From assembly GCA_037783415.1 (NCBI GenBank), contig JAZGTN010000089.1, forward strand, positions 2,914,001-2,978,000: a stretch of 64,000 nt of DNA, given 5' to 3'. This stretch comes from Leptasterias polaris. Lineage: Eukaryota > Echinodermata > Asteroidea > Forcipulatida > Asteriidae. Shown here one piece after another: positions 1 to 13,700 of the stretch. Under the pieces are notes generated by a model that worked only from the letters and a program-made list of their open reading frames with translations, was not told where the DNA came from and did not search any database. Numbering within the stretch: the first letter of the stretch is position 1; every line of letters starts with the position of its first letter. Both the position numbers and the translations under genes were made by a program.

Positions 1-1388
1 TATTCTCATCCTTTTTTTCATTCAATTTTTCTGTCTTTCTTTTTTATTTTTTTATTTAGATTTACCCCAGCCAGACAATTTTTGCCACGGGGAAAATTTC
101 AGTTATAGACTTGCATGTATACAAGTTAAATATAGCGTGAGTAAACGAATTACTGCATTTACACAGAAACGCTCGTGGCACTCACAAATGTTTACGATCA
201 GAATCTTCAATTCTTGTCTTTTTCCAGTCATGATTCCAAGACTTGTCCGAATTAATTGCTATTGTTATTTTAATTGTCATTGTTACATAGTCATTGTATG
301 GGGGAACAGTACACACAATGACCAATGCAGAACAAAATGTGTGTGGCCTACTGCATACGTGTACATGTGACAGGACTCACAAATATGTAAGGTTCAATGT
401 ATGGTTCGTTCAACAATATACATTAGGTATGAACAATTATTATATAGTCAGTACAGTGTAACTACACTGTATTGCTCAGAACATGTTCATCTTAATCAAT
501 AGCTACAAAACATTGAGTCTATGTACAGTTGATTCTTTATAAACAAATTATATTATTTTATTTCATATCAATCAAAGCCAAAGGCAGAATGACAGGACAC
601 TTACAGTGAAAATAAAAAAACAAGACAATCATTACTTGAAAATTGAAAATGAATTGGAAATTTAAGTTTGTGTATAAGGATCCATCTTTTTATAGCACAC
701 AGACATTTGAAATTACTTTGGTTTCTTGTACGGGGTGTTATTTCTTCTACGTTTGATTTATTAACATTGTTTGGGGATTAAGAACTGGTAGCAAACTCCC
801 TAGACACTCCCTGCTGGAAACGACCTCTATCCACCAAAATCAACCAATATGGGTTTAGTTTGCAATCTGGCTTCAGCCAGTTTGAAAAATGACCAAGTTG
901 GCAGCGGCATTTTCTACCATTGAGTATCTCGAGCATGTGATTTATATGCAAATTAGGTCTCCAATGTTTACGGAGCGTTGTAAACACAGGCCTGATGTTT
1001 CATTTTTGAAGGGCAAGAGCACCAATGCACTTTATTCTCGGTAAAGGGCACCCCTATGAGGAAGTTGTACATTTCTATTTCAGCATTTCAAGGGGCACCA
1101 AGGCAATGACCAGGAGCAACGGAGGCAATTTCTTCAGTTCCCTCCGAGGTGAATCACGCCTGTAAACTTGTAAAGATGTTCATGTCAATGACTACAAAAC
1201 ATAAAACACATGGAGCTAAGCTTCTTGACTTTGCGCATCATAGAACAATCCGCAGTACTCATAAAGCCTGCAGCATCAGAGTCAAGTTTTTTCTGAAGAC
1301 ATCAGAGCGTACTGATTGAAACATCGGATTGTTACACAACTTGTTCTTTTCAGAATCACTGTATCTCATACAGTCATAGAGAGATTAT
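1..1388. other. Non-coding flank or SCAI intron, no gene seen
   Basis: AT-rich sequence without exon-like features. It contains one member of a dispersed repeat at about 1012-1166 (with GGGCACCAAGGCAATGACC) that recurs near 29156-29277 and, in part, at 48720-48747. Confidence 0.5.
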
Positions 1389-1650
1389 TGTCATGGCGAA
1401 GGGGTTAACAGCACCGCACTCAAGCTCTGGTGTTTCTTATCAGCAGAGGGTGGGTTCGAGTCCCCGGCATGACACTTGTGTCCTTGAGCGATATTGTTTT
1501 GTCCTTAAGATGAGACATAAAGCTGTAGGTCCCTTGTATTGTGTAATGCACCTTAAAGGACCTAGTTACACTTATCGCTAAGTGATGGGGTTTGCCCCTG
1601 TGTGTCTGGCAGTGGCTGCTGAATGCGCCACTTCACCTCAAAAACCCTTA
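1389..1650 (+). mobile_element. tRNA-Leu-derived SINE (copy 1)
   Basis: The 5' part resembles a tRNA-Leu with a long variable arm: ACTCAAGCTCTGG anticodon arm and box B GGGTTCGAGTCCC. It is followed by a body starting CACTTGTGTCCTTGAGC that is shared with five other copies in the window. It is not a functional tRNA gene because the stems are degraded and it is part of a repeat. Confidence 0.8.
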
Positions 1651-1761
1651 AAAGGTACTACTTTAAAATTGGTTTTATAATTTGAAAAAAATTAAAACCC
1701 TGTCTAAAAATGTTTCTGTTTGTTCAAGCGCGACCTTATTGGTACATACGTGTGTTATTAT

Positions 1762-1925
1762 ACAAATAATGTTAATGAGTGCAATGGTAAGAATATTTTC
1801 ATGAGTTGAAAGATGGAATGTTCCATTCAACGAGGCGAAGCCGAGTTGAATGGACCATTCCACCTTTCAACGAATGAAAATATTCTTACTATTGCACGAA
1901 TGAAAAACATTAATTATTTGTTTTA
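1762..1925. mobile_element. Long foldback element with GAGGCGAAGCCGAG apex
   Basis: Two arms of about 75 bases (TGCAATGGTAAGAATATTTT ... and its complement ending near 1922) can fold into a near-perfect hairpin. The apex is ACGAGGCGAAGCCGAGT. It has no coding capacity, consistent with a non-autonomous foldback or MITE. Confidence 0.8.
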
Positions 1926-2061
1926 TATAACATCCAAGTAGGTCTTTGACATTTGATTGAAGGATAACACCATACTATAAAGGACAATAATACAAAAATT
2001 GCACAAGAATGTTTTCTCAAGCGCACCACTACTTGCGAGCGTGCAATAGAACAAATCGGAT

Positions 2062-2153
2062 GGAACCAAAAATTCACGGTAAATGGAACCAAAAATTCAC
2101 GGTGAATGGAACCAAAAATTCACGGTGAATGGAACCAAAAATGCACGGTGAAT
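2062..2153. repeat. 23-bp tandem repeat, four copies
   Basis: Four units of GGAACCAAAAATTCACGGTG plus AAT, with two substitutions. It lies between two GTGCAATRG words (2041 and 2161), so it may fill the centre of another foldback element. Confidence 0.85.
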
Positions 2154-2159
2154 GACGTA

Positions 2160-5100
2160 GCGTGCAATGGTACGTTTATTTGCTATCACGTGACGGACAA
2201 TCCTCCAATCAAATGGCAAGGATCTGCTTGGGTGTTATATAAACAAGACTATTTATGATATTGTATGCATGGTCTTACCGTAAAGCTACACTACATTGTA
2301 TATCCACCATGCAAAGTTTCAAATCCTGCTGACATTGACACTAGTGTGCTTTGACACATATGGGGTGTTATGAAATGACCATGATGAACTAAACAAATGT
2401 GCGTAATTATTCCAATGTCCTTCTGCATGTACAGTTGTCCATGGCTATTCATAGAATAAAACACCCAGTGCGTGGGGAGAAAAAACACAGCAGCAGCTGT
2501 GGCAACTGGATGCAATTTGATCCCCGCCACTGCTACCTGACCACTGCGGTTTACTCCTGTCCGAAATACACAAATGTTTGTGCAGTACTGTCATATGTAC
2601 ACATGAGGTGTGCATATTATGCCATGCAGAGTTTGCATGCACACCGTAATTTTGACGTGCATTTTTGACTCCCAAATATGTGTGATGTGCAAGGGGTCTT
2701 TAGTAGAGAGTTAACAAAATGGTTGAAGGTTTATTTATGATCATTATTGTTATTATTAATATTGGTTTATTCATACCATCTTGCAGCCCGGAGGCTGAAT
2801 TGCACAGTGGATACAGTTGGTAAAAAGCTAAAATACACAGATGGTATTTTAAAAAAAACAAGTTACACATAGTTGATAAAAACTTTTAAAAATGCAAATG
2901 ATCATTTAAAGATAGGTATGCGATCTTTTATATGCAGGCACTTATGTGAAGAAAGACATACCGTGAATTTACACTACACATCCACTCAGTATGTGTAGGT
3001 CATCGTCTTGAATATTGGATGAATAAGTACCAAGATTGCAATACCAGATGGTTTCGTCTGATCCGCCAAAAAACTAATAATACCCAACCAGGGATCAGAG
3101 AATTACGGCGACAAAATATCCTTGAGTAAAAAGATGCCATCTTCGTTGACGGCACCAAGGATGTACAGGGGATGATGATGGAATCAAGAGGAAAGTCTGG
3201 TGGACAGGTGCAAGGGAAGGGTAGGAGCTGTCACCAGGAGCACTGCCTTAACCTCCAGCACTGGGGAATTAATCATTCCACAATGCAGCTTTAAATTATT
3301 CAGAACAACAGCACCTGCTCCTGCGTATGATGGGGCTCCTGGATTGTTTTGAACTTGATTAATATTTTCTGTTGATCTGGTGGGTTTTATGAGTAGGCCT
3401 CTGTCATTTCCGATGTGATTCTGCATGATATTTTCAATAAAGTGGAAAGTACGGTTGAACGTGTGTGCACTTTAGTGCTGTATGGGAACTGGGAACTGTA
3501 GGAACTGGGAAAGTACACAGTAGTGAAAGGAAATCAAGCTCGCAGTTCATGAACCCCAGGAAAGTTGTCCTACATGTCATGACTGTGAACATAGCCTAAA
3601 CTGTCCTGTGAAAACAAGATAACAAGCAAACACTGCAAGGGAAGCAACATACAGGCCTCTCTCTCCTAGACTTGGGCCAGTATTCATGCAGAATATACCA
3701 CTTGAAATATAATGTGCAAGGCACCTAACACACTTGAATTATGCATTAAACTGTCTCACATCTACAACAACACAGAGCAGACAGTGCATTTGCTTACTTA
3801 TTACCGCTTGGTTTATTCAAGTTTACGTTCTGTAATCGATGTCCCCCCCCCCCCCCCCATTTTTCAAAAGGTTTTTCTTTGACGTTGTCACATTGTTGGA
3901 TTGACTGCCGCTATTCATCTCTCTCCCCTGACTAATAATTACTTGAGTCCACAATGTGGCCGAGATTCTCACCAAGGCTCCTGCACTGCTCCTTGAATCA
4001 TATGAAAATACAGAATCTATGAAATTCTGATGAAAATAGAAACTCTTCCTGTAAAGATAAAGAAGTTCATTCGACTCATATTTCCCAGAGTCAATAGTTT
4101 ATGTGATCAAATTTGCACGAGTCTCGTGGGTCCAGGCTCCAGCCAGGGAGATGTGTGTCCTCGCGTTTCACTGTCAGACCCTCTCCAGTTTCCCGCCCGG
4201 TCACAACCACGTTACTCACACAGACACTGGCTGCCCAGTACATGAGTCCCAGATCTTAGCTAATGGGTATGGATTTTATAGGGCAGTCTCTTTTGCGGTA
4301 ATGCGCGAAATCAAATTTGGTAAAGAGGTCCTAGTGTCGGGAATATGTAACGGGAGTTTAGGGGAACGTGATGACGGCTAAGATGGAAGACTTTGGAGTA
4401 TGAATGTTGAAGACGATTGGTGGATAGGGGCAGGGGGAGGAGAGTTTGGGATGACAAGGAAGTTGGATATGGATGAGAGCTGAGCATGACTTATTAATGC
4501 ACATTTTGATCCGTCTGGAATGCAATCTCTTGTCCTGTAGATTATCATAATGCTAATACATGCATGTCCATGTACATCTAAATTCTGTGAACAAAACTTC
4601 AGTGTAGCTGAAGTAATTAACTGCACTAAGACTGTACAGTGTACAATGTACATGTACATGTACACTACACAAGTTTGTATGGTACAAATCCTCCTATTAT
4701 TGTTCTAATATTGTTGGTCTCTATATTTTTTACACGTTCACAGTCAAACCTAGGACAACCCAATCAAGTGTTGTCCTTCGTTTGACGCTTCCAGTGAAGT
4801 ACAATATCATAAGTTTTATTCCCTTTGCTCAAATTCTTCAGATTCTGATTGTGGTCACAGTTGTGATATTTTTGATGATTGAGATTCAGCACATCTTTCC
4901 CATTTTGCAGTATAGCATCTCGAATCTACATCATTGGTATTTGGATGAGTTTCCGTATGTACATTCATTGCAATCCGGAAGTTCGCAACAAACACATCAA
5001 TCAACCCGTGAAGATTTCACCAAATAAGGTGGTCACATTTTCTGAGAACAAAGTGAATAAATTTTGTAAGGGGTTTTGTGCACATTCGTACATTGTAATT

Positions 5101-7071
5101 CATGTGTTTATTTAATTCAAACTAAAACCCAATATTCAAGGATACCGTTGTGGCATATGGTATTATTACAGGTGGAAATATTTGTTCCTGACACCTGGAA
5201 TAACATCAAGGTTCATCAAACACAAGCTTTCTGATTACAAATCATTCACACGTTTTTCCAATCATTGCCAAATACTTTTTAAACCATACAATCATTCCCT
5301 TCGTGTGATAATTCCCGGAAGAATCTTGGTATACAAGAAAAATGTTCAGGTCTTCCCTTTAACGCAGCCAAAGTCAGTTCACCAATACGCTGAATACGTC
5401 TAACTATTTTAATCCATTTCGCTAATCGTTCACAAGTGCGACAGACTGAGCTATTCAGATTTCCAAAATGAAACCACCTGGAGCCTTAACCATAGGAAGA
5501 TCCTCGATCCAATATTGACCGCTGGCGCCGGAAAAGCAGCTCAAGCAAGCCACCCGCCTTTGGGGACATGAGGATATTGGGGGAGTGTCCCGTTACCCTG
5601 TAAGGAAAAAAAACATAAAGGAAATATATTTTTGCGGATGTTTTACCCGCTCAAAATGTAATATCGGTAGACTTTGTTTAGACATGTTTAGGTAAATGTT
5701 GTTGGAGTAAACGTTAATCCACAGATTGTTATTGTTCAGTCCCGGTATGGAAGTTTTGACGCGATGAGCATTCCTATAACAGATTGTGAGACATTAAGTT
5801 TTTGTATTTTTCAACTTCTTTCAAGGGAAATGAAACTCAAACTATGTAACGAATTGAACGATTGTAACGATTGTTTGATACGATTGTTTGATCAAAAGAA
5901 ATTCCTTTTAAGTTGTGATCACAAAATTTGTTTCAAATATGTTTGGCCTGTAAACACAAAAGGCATGGACAGCAAAGGGTTCTTTCAAAGATAATCCATC
6001 TGAGATACACTTCAGGGATATTCACATTGGATGATTTGTTGGTGCGGACACGAACCAATGTTTAGTGTGTATCGTTGCGGTAATTTACAACCGAGTGTTT
6101 GCTCGTTAAGTTGCTGTAATTTGACAGAGACACATTAATGTGACGAATGAAATCTTTACATTCTTTAAAGTTAGAAAATAGAATCTGTTGCAAACTGCTT
6201 ACCAACCAAAAGGACCTGTGGTTTAAATGCAAAAAAATTTGTTAGTGGCATGACAATTCGACCCTAGCAGAGTCTTTCTTGAAGGCTTCTTTAAAGTGAG
6301 TCACATGTAAATATCCTTCAGTTCACATTGGGCTTTTTCCTTTGTAACGTTAACAATGTTAAGTTAACACAATTCCATTCTGCCTATTAAAGGTAGGGTC
6401 ATCGTTTGGTTTTTGTCAAGGAAGATACAATAAAGGTCACATGTGAAAGTTTCAGCTGAATACAGTGTCAATTTGCTGCTGAGAAAACAGAAAAAACTGT
6501 CATGGTATTTTCAGATGAATGTCGAATCCATCCACGTTTAGTGAGGTGACCGCGCGCGGTTACCAACCGTATCTCTTTCCGCAGCATTTGCGAACGAACA
6601 CCAACCCTCAGAAATGTGAGAAACGATTCATGCATGAGTTTTTGAGAGGAAAAAGTTTGCTGTCGAGTCCCGAGTCACAAATATCAAGTCTGAATCAAAT
6701 TGGTTGAGTCCGAGTCTCAGTCAGTGACCATCATGATTAGAGTCAGTCCAATTCATCAATGATGTGACTTGAGTCGAACTTGAGTCAGGTGTCTTAAAAC
6801 ACTAGTGTTCCCCCATACCTTATTTTGTTGACATCCCAAGATAGCTTACAAACTTCCAGATCTGCCCTCGACCTTCTTACGGAATCACTTTCAAGTTTAT
6901 GTGTGTCTTAAACAACTAGCAGAAATTTACATTTGCTGCTCAGATTTCTCAGATAAGTCTAAAAGAAGACAGGCTTTATCAGAAGCTGAGAATACTCACT
7001 CTCTGTTGACAGTCGACTGTCACGGCTTACAGTGATCTATAGTTTTACAGACAGGGAAGAAAGAGTAAGCC
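2160..7071. other. Non-coding stretch, mostly unannotatable
   Basis: There are no exons or recognisable domains. It holds a poly-C tract at 3842-3860, a dispersed repeat at about 6186-6282 (GTTGCAAACTGCTTACCAAC) that recurs at 15431-15525, and a second dispersed repeat at about 6375-6610 that recurs inverted at 23930-24180. Confidence 0.5.
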
Positions 7072-7615
7072 ATCCCTTACAAAAATGTCCCATGGGTTTC
7101 CCATGGGGTTCCCATGGGATCCCATGGGGTCCCATGGGAATCCCATGGGAATCAGATTTGTTCCCATTGAGTCATTGGTGTTCCCATGGGAATCCCATGG
7201 GAGCACCATGGGAGCACCATGGGAACACCATGGGTTCTGATTTGTTCCCATTGAGTCATTGGTGTTCCCCATGGGAATCCCATGGGAACACCATTGGTTC
7301 TGATTTGTTCCCATTGAGTCATTGGTGTTCCCATGGGGATCCCCCGCGAACACCATGGGCTTTTAATTTGTTCCCATTGAGTCATTGGTGTTCCCATGGG
7401 GATCCCATGGGATTCTGATCTGTTCCCATTGAACCCCATGCCCCATGGTGTTTCACATGGGAATCACATTGGAACACCATGGGTTCTGATTTGTTCCATT
7501 GAGTCATTGGTGTTCCCATGGGGTTCCCATGGGAACACCATGGGAGCACCATAAGGAGCACCATTGGGTTCTGATTTGTTCCCATTGAGTCATTGGTGTT
7601 CCCATGGGGATCCTG
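7072..7615. repeat. CCATGG palindromic minisatellite array, left
   Basis: Repeats of CCCATGGG words are interspersed with about seven copies of TTGTTCCCATTGAGTCATTG, a higher-order unit of roughly 60-95 bases. The palindromic word keeps several frames open on both strands, creating spurious ORFs. The outer left edge (7072-7096) is nearly identical, inverted, to the outer right edge of the array at 9440-9906. Confidence 0.9.
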
Positions 7616-9438
7616 AGTTTTAGTTTTACTATTCAAAGTAACTTGTCATTAAGACTGAGGAGGTATACATACTAGTATGAGTAAAAGAAAAAATAATCTG
7701 AAAATTTGTTAGACACATGGATATGTAGGCCTACTTATACCATAGTATGCAGTCACTGCATATTCAAAGCAGTAAAAGGACTGCACAAGTTTATTTAACA
7801 CAAATAGCATAGCCCTGCCGCTTGGTGGCGCTATGCTACATGTATTTTTTTTATTAAGATCAGCCCCCTGACTTCGCGTATGTAAATTGCACACCTATGT
7901 GGTTAGAGCCCCTTCTCTTCCACAAAGAGTCATCAGTTTGAAATGAAACTGAATATTTAAACAATACAACCGACGGACGTTTGCCGTCTGACTTGTCAAG
8001 TTGTTGATGTATTGTTAGTGTAAATTATTAAAGCTTTCCATTTTTAAGTAGGACTAGGAGGTTTTTGAGGGCAATTTCATTTTAAAAGCTGATAGTTGGA
8101 AACTGAAATGCTGATGTGAATGTGAATGCAGATGTGAATTTTACAGTGAAACTCAAGAACAAGAAAGAATCATCAGTGATCAGCATCAGACATCGTTGGT
8201 GATCGTTGGCACGTTGTTGTGCTTGCCTGTGTTGTGTGATCAGAACTAAAATAGCATGATTTGGTAAGTGTTTTGTTTAAAACGTGATTTTAAGTATAGT
8301 TTAAGTTTTCTTGTAACAATGTACATGTACAACTACAACAAGTACTTTTGGTATGTCAGGTTGGTGTGTAGGGGGATGGTTGTATAGTGTCAGACTGTTT
8401 TTCAAAATGTTGACATCTGCGGCGGTCGTCCTAGCGATCCCCAGCAAAAAACACTTGTACAAACGGTACGATGGAAAACTTCAATTTACTAGAATTTTTT
8501 TAAACATCCAGCTACAAAAAATGTCCCAACCAAATGACAAAAAGACCCAACAAAATAGCTTTAAAAAACGCCGACTAGCTTCTCGATATGTCAAAGATGC
8601 AAAATCAGGCATTGTTTGTAAATTGTTGTACTCACGAATTGATAGATTTTAAGTCAACGATCGGTTAAACCCCATCCATCGCAATCCACGTCTAAGAACA
8701 CTCTCGTAATTAAACGGGTGCACTGCGTAGTGGCAGTGCATCAGTAGCTGGGTCTATAAACGTGTACCCAATTCAAATCGTACCCAGGTTACCTCGTACC
8801 CAAGTCAAATCGGTTGTAACTACCTAGTTGTCTAAAACCCCTTAACTGATTAGCACAAAATTTAAAATTGTTGACTGCCATAGTTAAAATTAATTATATT
8901 TAATAACTTCATGGTCACATGGTTTGGGCATGGTACTGATTTAAGTTATGCTGCCATGTCTGTACCATCGCAGACTATAGTTTTGGCAAATGTTTTAATT
9001 TTTCTTACAAATATATTTCCTATTTCTTCCTTTACAGTTCTTTGTGCTTCTCTCTCTGAGGAATGTGACTAAATCATCACCACCATCAACAGAAGCCCAG
9101 CAATGGAGCATGGTGGCATTTCTCACAAGACCAGCATTGGGTTTGGGCTACTTGCCTAAGATAAACATTCCAAAAAGAGATTAATCCTGTGGTGTTGCAA
9201 CTTCCACAACTTACTGTCCTCTTCAATCACCATTATAATAAAACTAGTTTTTCCTAAGTTTAAAACGTAAATAAAACTGCAGTACAATTGCCCTTATATT
9301 ATAGTAAAATGAGATTGAAAACACATTATAGTAAAATGAGATTGAAAACAGTTTTTTAACTTATTTGTTTCATAGTATTACTACAAAATTATTTTGCATA
9401 GTAAAACTATGGCAAATCGGCCAAAACACTAAATTCCT
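7616..9438. other. Interior between the two CCATGG arrays
   Basis: 1.8 kb of AT-rich DNA without recognisable protein similarity. A 99-codon plus-strand ORF (8353-8652) has a basic lysine-rich C-terminal half but no family I know. A 30-base tandem duplication occurs at about 9298-9350. If the arrays are the ends of one element, this would be its cargo. Confidence 0.45.
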
Positions 9439-9906
9439 GCATGGGACCCCATGGGATCCTCCATGGGATCCTTCATGGGATCCCCATGGGATCCTTCATG
9501 GGATCCCCATGGGATCCTTCATGGGATCCCCATGGATCCTCTATGGGACCCCATGGGATCCCCATGGGATCCTTCGTGGGATCCCCATGGGATCCTTCAT
9601 GGGATCCCCATGGGATCCTTCATGGGATCCCCATGGGTTCCCCATGGGTTCCCCATGGGGATCCCCATGGGATCCCCATGGGATCCCCATGGGATCCCAT
9701 GGGAATCCCCATGGGAACCCCATGGGATCCCCATGGATCCTCTATGGGACTCCATGGGATCCTTCATGGGACCCCATGGGATATTTTTAAGATTTCCCAT
9801 GGGATACCCCATGGGTATTCCCATGGGTTCACCATGCCCAATTCACCATGAGAATCCCATGGGAAAATTTCCCATGGGATTCCCATGGGACATTTCTGTA
9901 AGGGAT
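9439..9906. repeat. CCATGG/GGATCC palindromic minisatellite array, right
   Basis: Dense CCCATGGGATCC words with CC or TT spacers, some 30 copies of CATGGG. Both CCATGG and GGATCC are palindromes, so all frames on both strands look open and encode a Gly-Ser-Pro-Trp-Asp-His pattern. I do not treat these as genes. The terminus at 9882-9906 is the inverted copy of 7072-7096, 24 of 25 bases identical. Confidence 0.9.
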
Positions 9907-10611
9907 TTCAGTCAAAATGGCAATGCCAAAAATTGAAATGCTCCTTAGTCTGTAGATAGTCATCTTCCATATAGGAAAGTCAAGGTGGTACGAGGGTTTA
10001 AGTGCAGGATTTGTTAAGATCTTAGAAAAACATCGATCTATGGTGTGCCATTCTGATGTTGTCGGATTTGGTCTGGAAATGTTGAGCTGTTATGATGAAT
10101 GGTGCTCTTAGAATTATGACAGAAGGGATTGTGGCAATATTTTTCATTCTAAATTGATGTGCAATTGCTAAACCAAATGTGAAACTGCCTTGAGCCAGGT
10201 CTAAGAGCAATTGAATCGGATTGTTTCAAAGGTAGCAGGGGTCATTGTCATCTGTCCATTATTAAGTCTAGTTCTCTGTATGCAATTGCAGTAATGAGAA
10301 CTGATTCACAGTACATCGGAAAGGGATTGGACTATTTTGCGCTTTCAGTCGGGGCTTGGTTTACATTGATTTGAGTTGGAGAAAAACATGATGAAGTTGC
10401 GTTAAGTGATTTGCCATCTGGATCCCAGTCTGGCGTCAGCAAGCAGAATGATCTTGTTGGGTTTGTAAATATGATCTGTGATCAAAATTAGTTTTAGAGC
10501 TTGATCAATTAAAGGTACACACTGTAGTGTCAGTGCAATAACGTTGTGGGAATATCAAAATCCAACTTAGAGAAGACTTTTTATTTCCTCTTCTAATCTC
10601 ACCCAATGCAG
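9907..10611. other. Last non-coding stretch before the first SCAI exon seen
   Basis: No repeats or coding sequence that I recognise. It ends in the pyrimidine-rich branch and acceptor region of the exon at 10612. Confidence 0.5.
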
Positions 10612-10708
10612 ACCAGAGTTGATGGTGAAGAAGTTACGCTACTATGCCAGGCTGATTGTGGTATGCTTACTACTGAGGAAACTAGACCATGTAAAAGAGT
10701 TAACCAAG
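10612..10708 (+). CDS. SCAI: SCAI exon a (first exon in window)
   Basis: The exon begins with one base of a split codon after acceptor CAG and codes PELMVKKLRYYARLIVV followed by CLLLRKLDHVKELTK. The donor is AAG|gtgaga. It ends in phase 0. The match to the SCAI family starts immediately at the acceptor, so an upstream exon must exist outside or hidden to the left. Confidence 0.93.
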
Positions 10709-13700
10709 GTGAGAATTTAATAGATCTATAGACCTTATGCATATGACGTCATTTGAGTAGGGCGCCCTCGCCTAGAGGTCAAAAGGAAGCCGTTCATTGG
10801 CCAGTCCTGTGCGCTGCGCGTACAAATCAGCGCGTTTCCATTGTTTCATCATCAGTTTACCTCTAAGATGGCGGCTTGGTGACGTCAATGCATAAGGTCT
10901 ATTAAACTGTTGCGTACCCGCTGCTAAGGATTTGAACTGCCTCTAGCCATCGGGCTAGCTCGATGGTCTAGTGGTAAGACATCTGCTCTAGCAATGCAAA
11001 GGTTGTGGGTTCGAATCCCACCCGAGTGATTTGCCGGAGGATTTTTTTTCTTCTTCTCACAGAACTCAGGAAAGTACTGAGTATACAGTGCTTAACACAC
11101 ATCGGTGTAAGGGTAAAAACCAAATTGTATTTAGGGTGAGAATGTTCATCCTTTTTGTGTGTGGATTTTTTTTTGAGACTCTACCCCTGGAGGGTCAAAC
11201 AGGAGACTGAGCCATTAAGCCCCGCCCTACCAACGCAACTGTCTGTGAATGTTACTCATGTGGGTAATGTATATGACACATGTGTCTCACTCTGCTAAGA
11301 AATACACATACCTGCCAACTGATGTAACCAGACTTTTCTTGATTAAAGCTCAAACAAAACCCTACAATTGGAAAATTATATTACATAAAAGATAACGCCA
11401 TTTTGCTGACAGTTCGTGCCACGTTTGCCACAATGCTGGAGAAAATTTTCCAAAAGTGGGTTATATTTGCTACAGGGGCAGGTCGCAGGTTGTTTAAGTT
11501 TGTGATGTTTTGTTTTCCTTTTTAGGATAGGAGTGTTTCTTGTATGTTTAAAGCATGATGGGTAAAGACACCCCCTCAACAACAAAAAAATAAATAAATG
11601 GTTGCAAAACTTTTCAAGGAATACGTTTAACTTTTCATATGTGTAACAAGATCAAGAATTCAGATAAATAGACCACAAGGGAAACTGGTTCAACCCAAAG
11701 ATCAATAATTGTGAAATTTAGTTTTGTGTAAGGTCTGTCAGTGTGACTTGTGTGAATGCACCATGCCACACCACATCATGTGCAGTGTAGTAATCTAATG
11801 GTGGCAGCTCGTTTTCATTCTGTGATGTGATTTCTGTGATGAGATTATTGTCAGACATTTGTATGCACATTAATGGTTTGGTCAGTGCATTAAAGGCAGA
11901 GCTCAATGGCTTGGTAGATTGTGGCACCTTGGGATTATAGTTATTCAGTATTAACTATTCTAAATACCATCAGAAATAGATTTGGTCTAATTTAGTTTTC
12001 AATTGCTGGTAATAAACCATGGTTGAATATCTCATAACGGGATGAGCTTTCGAAAAGCGCTGCAGTGTTTGCGATTGGAGACCAAAGTCTACCCAAAATA
12101 TAAAGCAATATATAATAAACAGTTGATGTCAATGACCATATGGCACCTACACTTATCACGAACTGCAAGGTTATTAATGGAACCACAGAAAACATTCTCT
12201 TGTAAACACAAAATCTGTGCAACATTTCACAGATTATAATTTCCAGAGAACAGACCCTATCAGTCATACTGGTTGAATTCTGGCAATTAAGCTTCAAGTC
12301 TGGTTTCTGAAAAAGATTAAGGCCCTTTTCTACCAGTGCAGGCAAACTTTTGCAACACTGGCACATGATCTAGTTAATGCAAATTACATGTAGGTCTCTG
12401 ATATTTACCGATCCCTACGTGAATTAGTCTGTAACGTTTTTTTTTTTTGGCGATACAACAAGCAAACACATTACAGACAACGGGGCTTGAGCTATTATCC
12501 ACTGGCAGGGTCCATTAATTTTCAACTTTGGGCCGGTAACCTGACAACATGGCCAAGTTCTCCAGTGATTTGCATACTATTTTTTTATTTGCATACTCTT
12601 TTATTATTTACTCATTTACACAAAAGCTTTTGAATTCCACTTTTCCTCGTAAAAGTTCAGCAAATGCAAAGAAAGAAATAGTGACAAATATTTGTGAAAT
12701 TTCATAGCTTCAAGAATTTCCGTCCATTGGGATTTGACCCCTGGGTGCATTTGCTGATGGTTTTTTGGAAGTGATGAACTTAGATGAGCTTCTCAGATTG
12801 ATTGCTGTACTACACTGCCACATAAAAGCCATTTTACAAGTCCGGTACCCCTTGCTGTAAAATAAGCTTTTAGGCTGAGCGTCTACAGCCAGAGGATACA
12901 TCAGGTGCAAATGAATGCATCTATCTGTTGCATTCCCAGTCCACCTCACATGTAATTCACAATTTAGAAAGCGAGTCACAGAAGTAAGGAATAAAAGTTG
13001 TCTCGGGTTTCACGGAGTGACCGTAAAAAGCTCCAATTTAAAAATTTGATACGCATGGGAGAGTTAAGTGCCCATTCTCGGACCAGACAGTGTCAACTCA
13101 CGCTTATTTTTATTGGCTTTTTTTGTTGTCCTAGAGTAATTGTGCAGCGGTCCTGTGCAGTAATTGGAATGGACGGTGATTTGTGTGCGTTCATTAAACA
13201 AGGGAAGGTGTATACTATAAGGTTGAAGGAAGTACTTCAGAACTCTCCCCTGAGATTTGTACAATATGTTAGTTCTGAGAATGAGTAATTGACATTTCAA
13301 AGTATGATTTGATTGGCATTGGTAGAAACCTTTTCTATAAACTCCAGGTACGTCTAAGGGCTTGCTTGAGCAAATATCAACCAATATTTTGTATCTAGAC
13401 CTTCTTATGACATCACTGGAGTAGGGAAGAGGTTGCTCACCCAGTGCGCCAGGCGTGCATTTCTAATATTCATCAGGGCCCAGCGCCAGGCGTGCATTTC
13501 TAATATTCATCAGGGCCCAGCGCCAGGCGTGCATTTCTAATATTCATCAGGGCCCAGCGCCAGGCGTGCATTTCTAATATTCATCAGGGCCCAGCGCCAG
13601 GCGTGCATTTCTAATATTCATCAGGGCCCAGCGCCAGGCGTGCATTTCTAATATTCATCAGGGCCCAGCGCCAGGCGTGCATTTCTAATATTCATCAGGG

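Noticed and set aside
7032..7439. Open reading frames of 95-128 codons on both strands rich in Gly, Pro, Trp and His
   Set aside because: They come from a palindromic CCCATGGG minisatellite that reads open in several frames on both strands; there is no start context or family match.
9365..9936. Open reading frames up to 161 codons with an MGSPWDPSWDPHGI-type pattern
   Set aside because: These are shadows of the CCCATGGGATCC array, with overlapping frames of equal quality on both strands.
1..10611. Search for the N-terminal SCAI exons (such as the conserved YYHYYLRTSE region)
   Set aside because: No sequence coding these blocks was found on the plus strand, so the exons are placed outside the window rather than forced onto weak ORFs.
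10955..11035. Possible functional tRNA gene with boxes A and B
   Set aside because: The acceptor and anticodon stems do not pair; it is better explained as a SINE head.
11992..12366. 124-codon minus-strand ORF
   Set aside because: No family resemblance, and the composition matches the intronic background.
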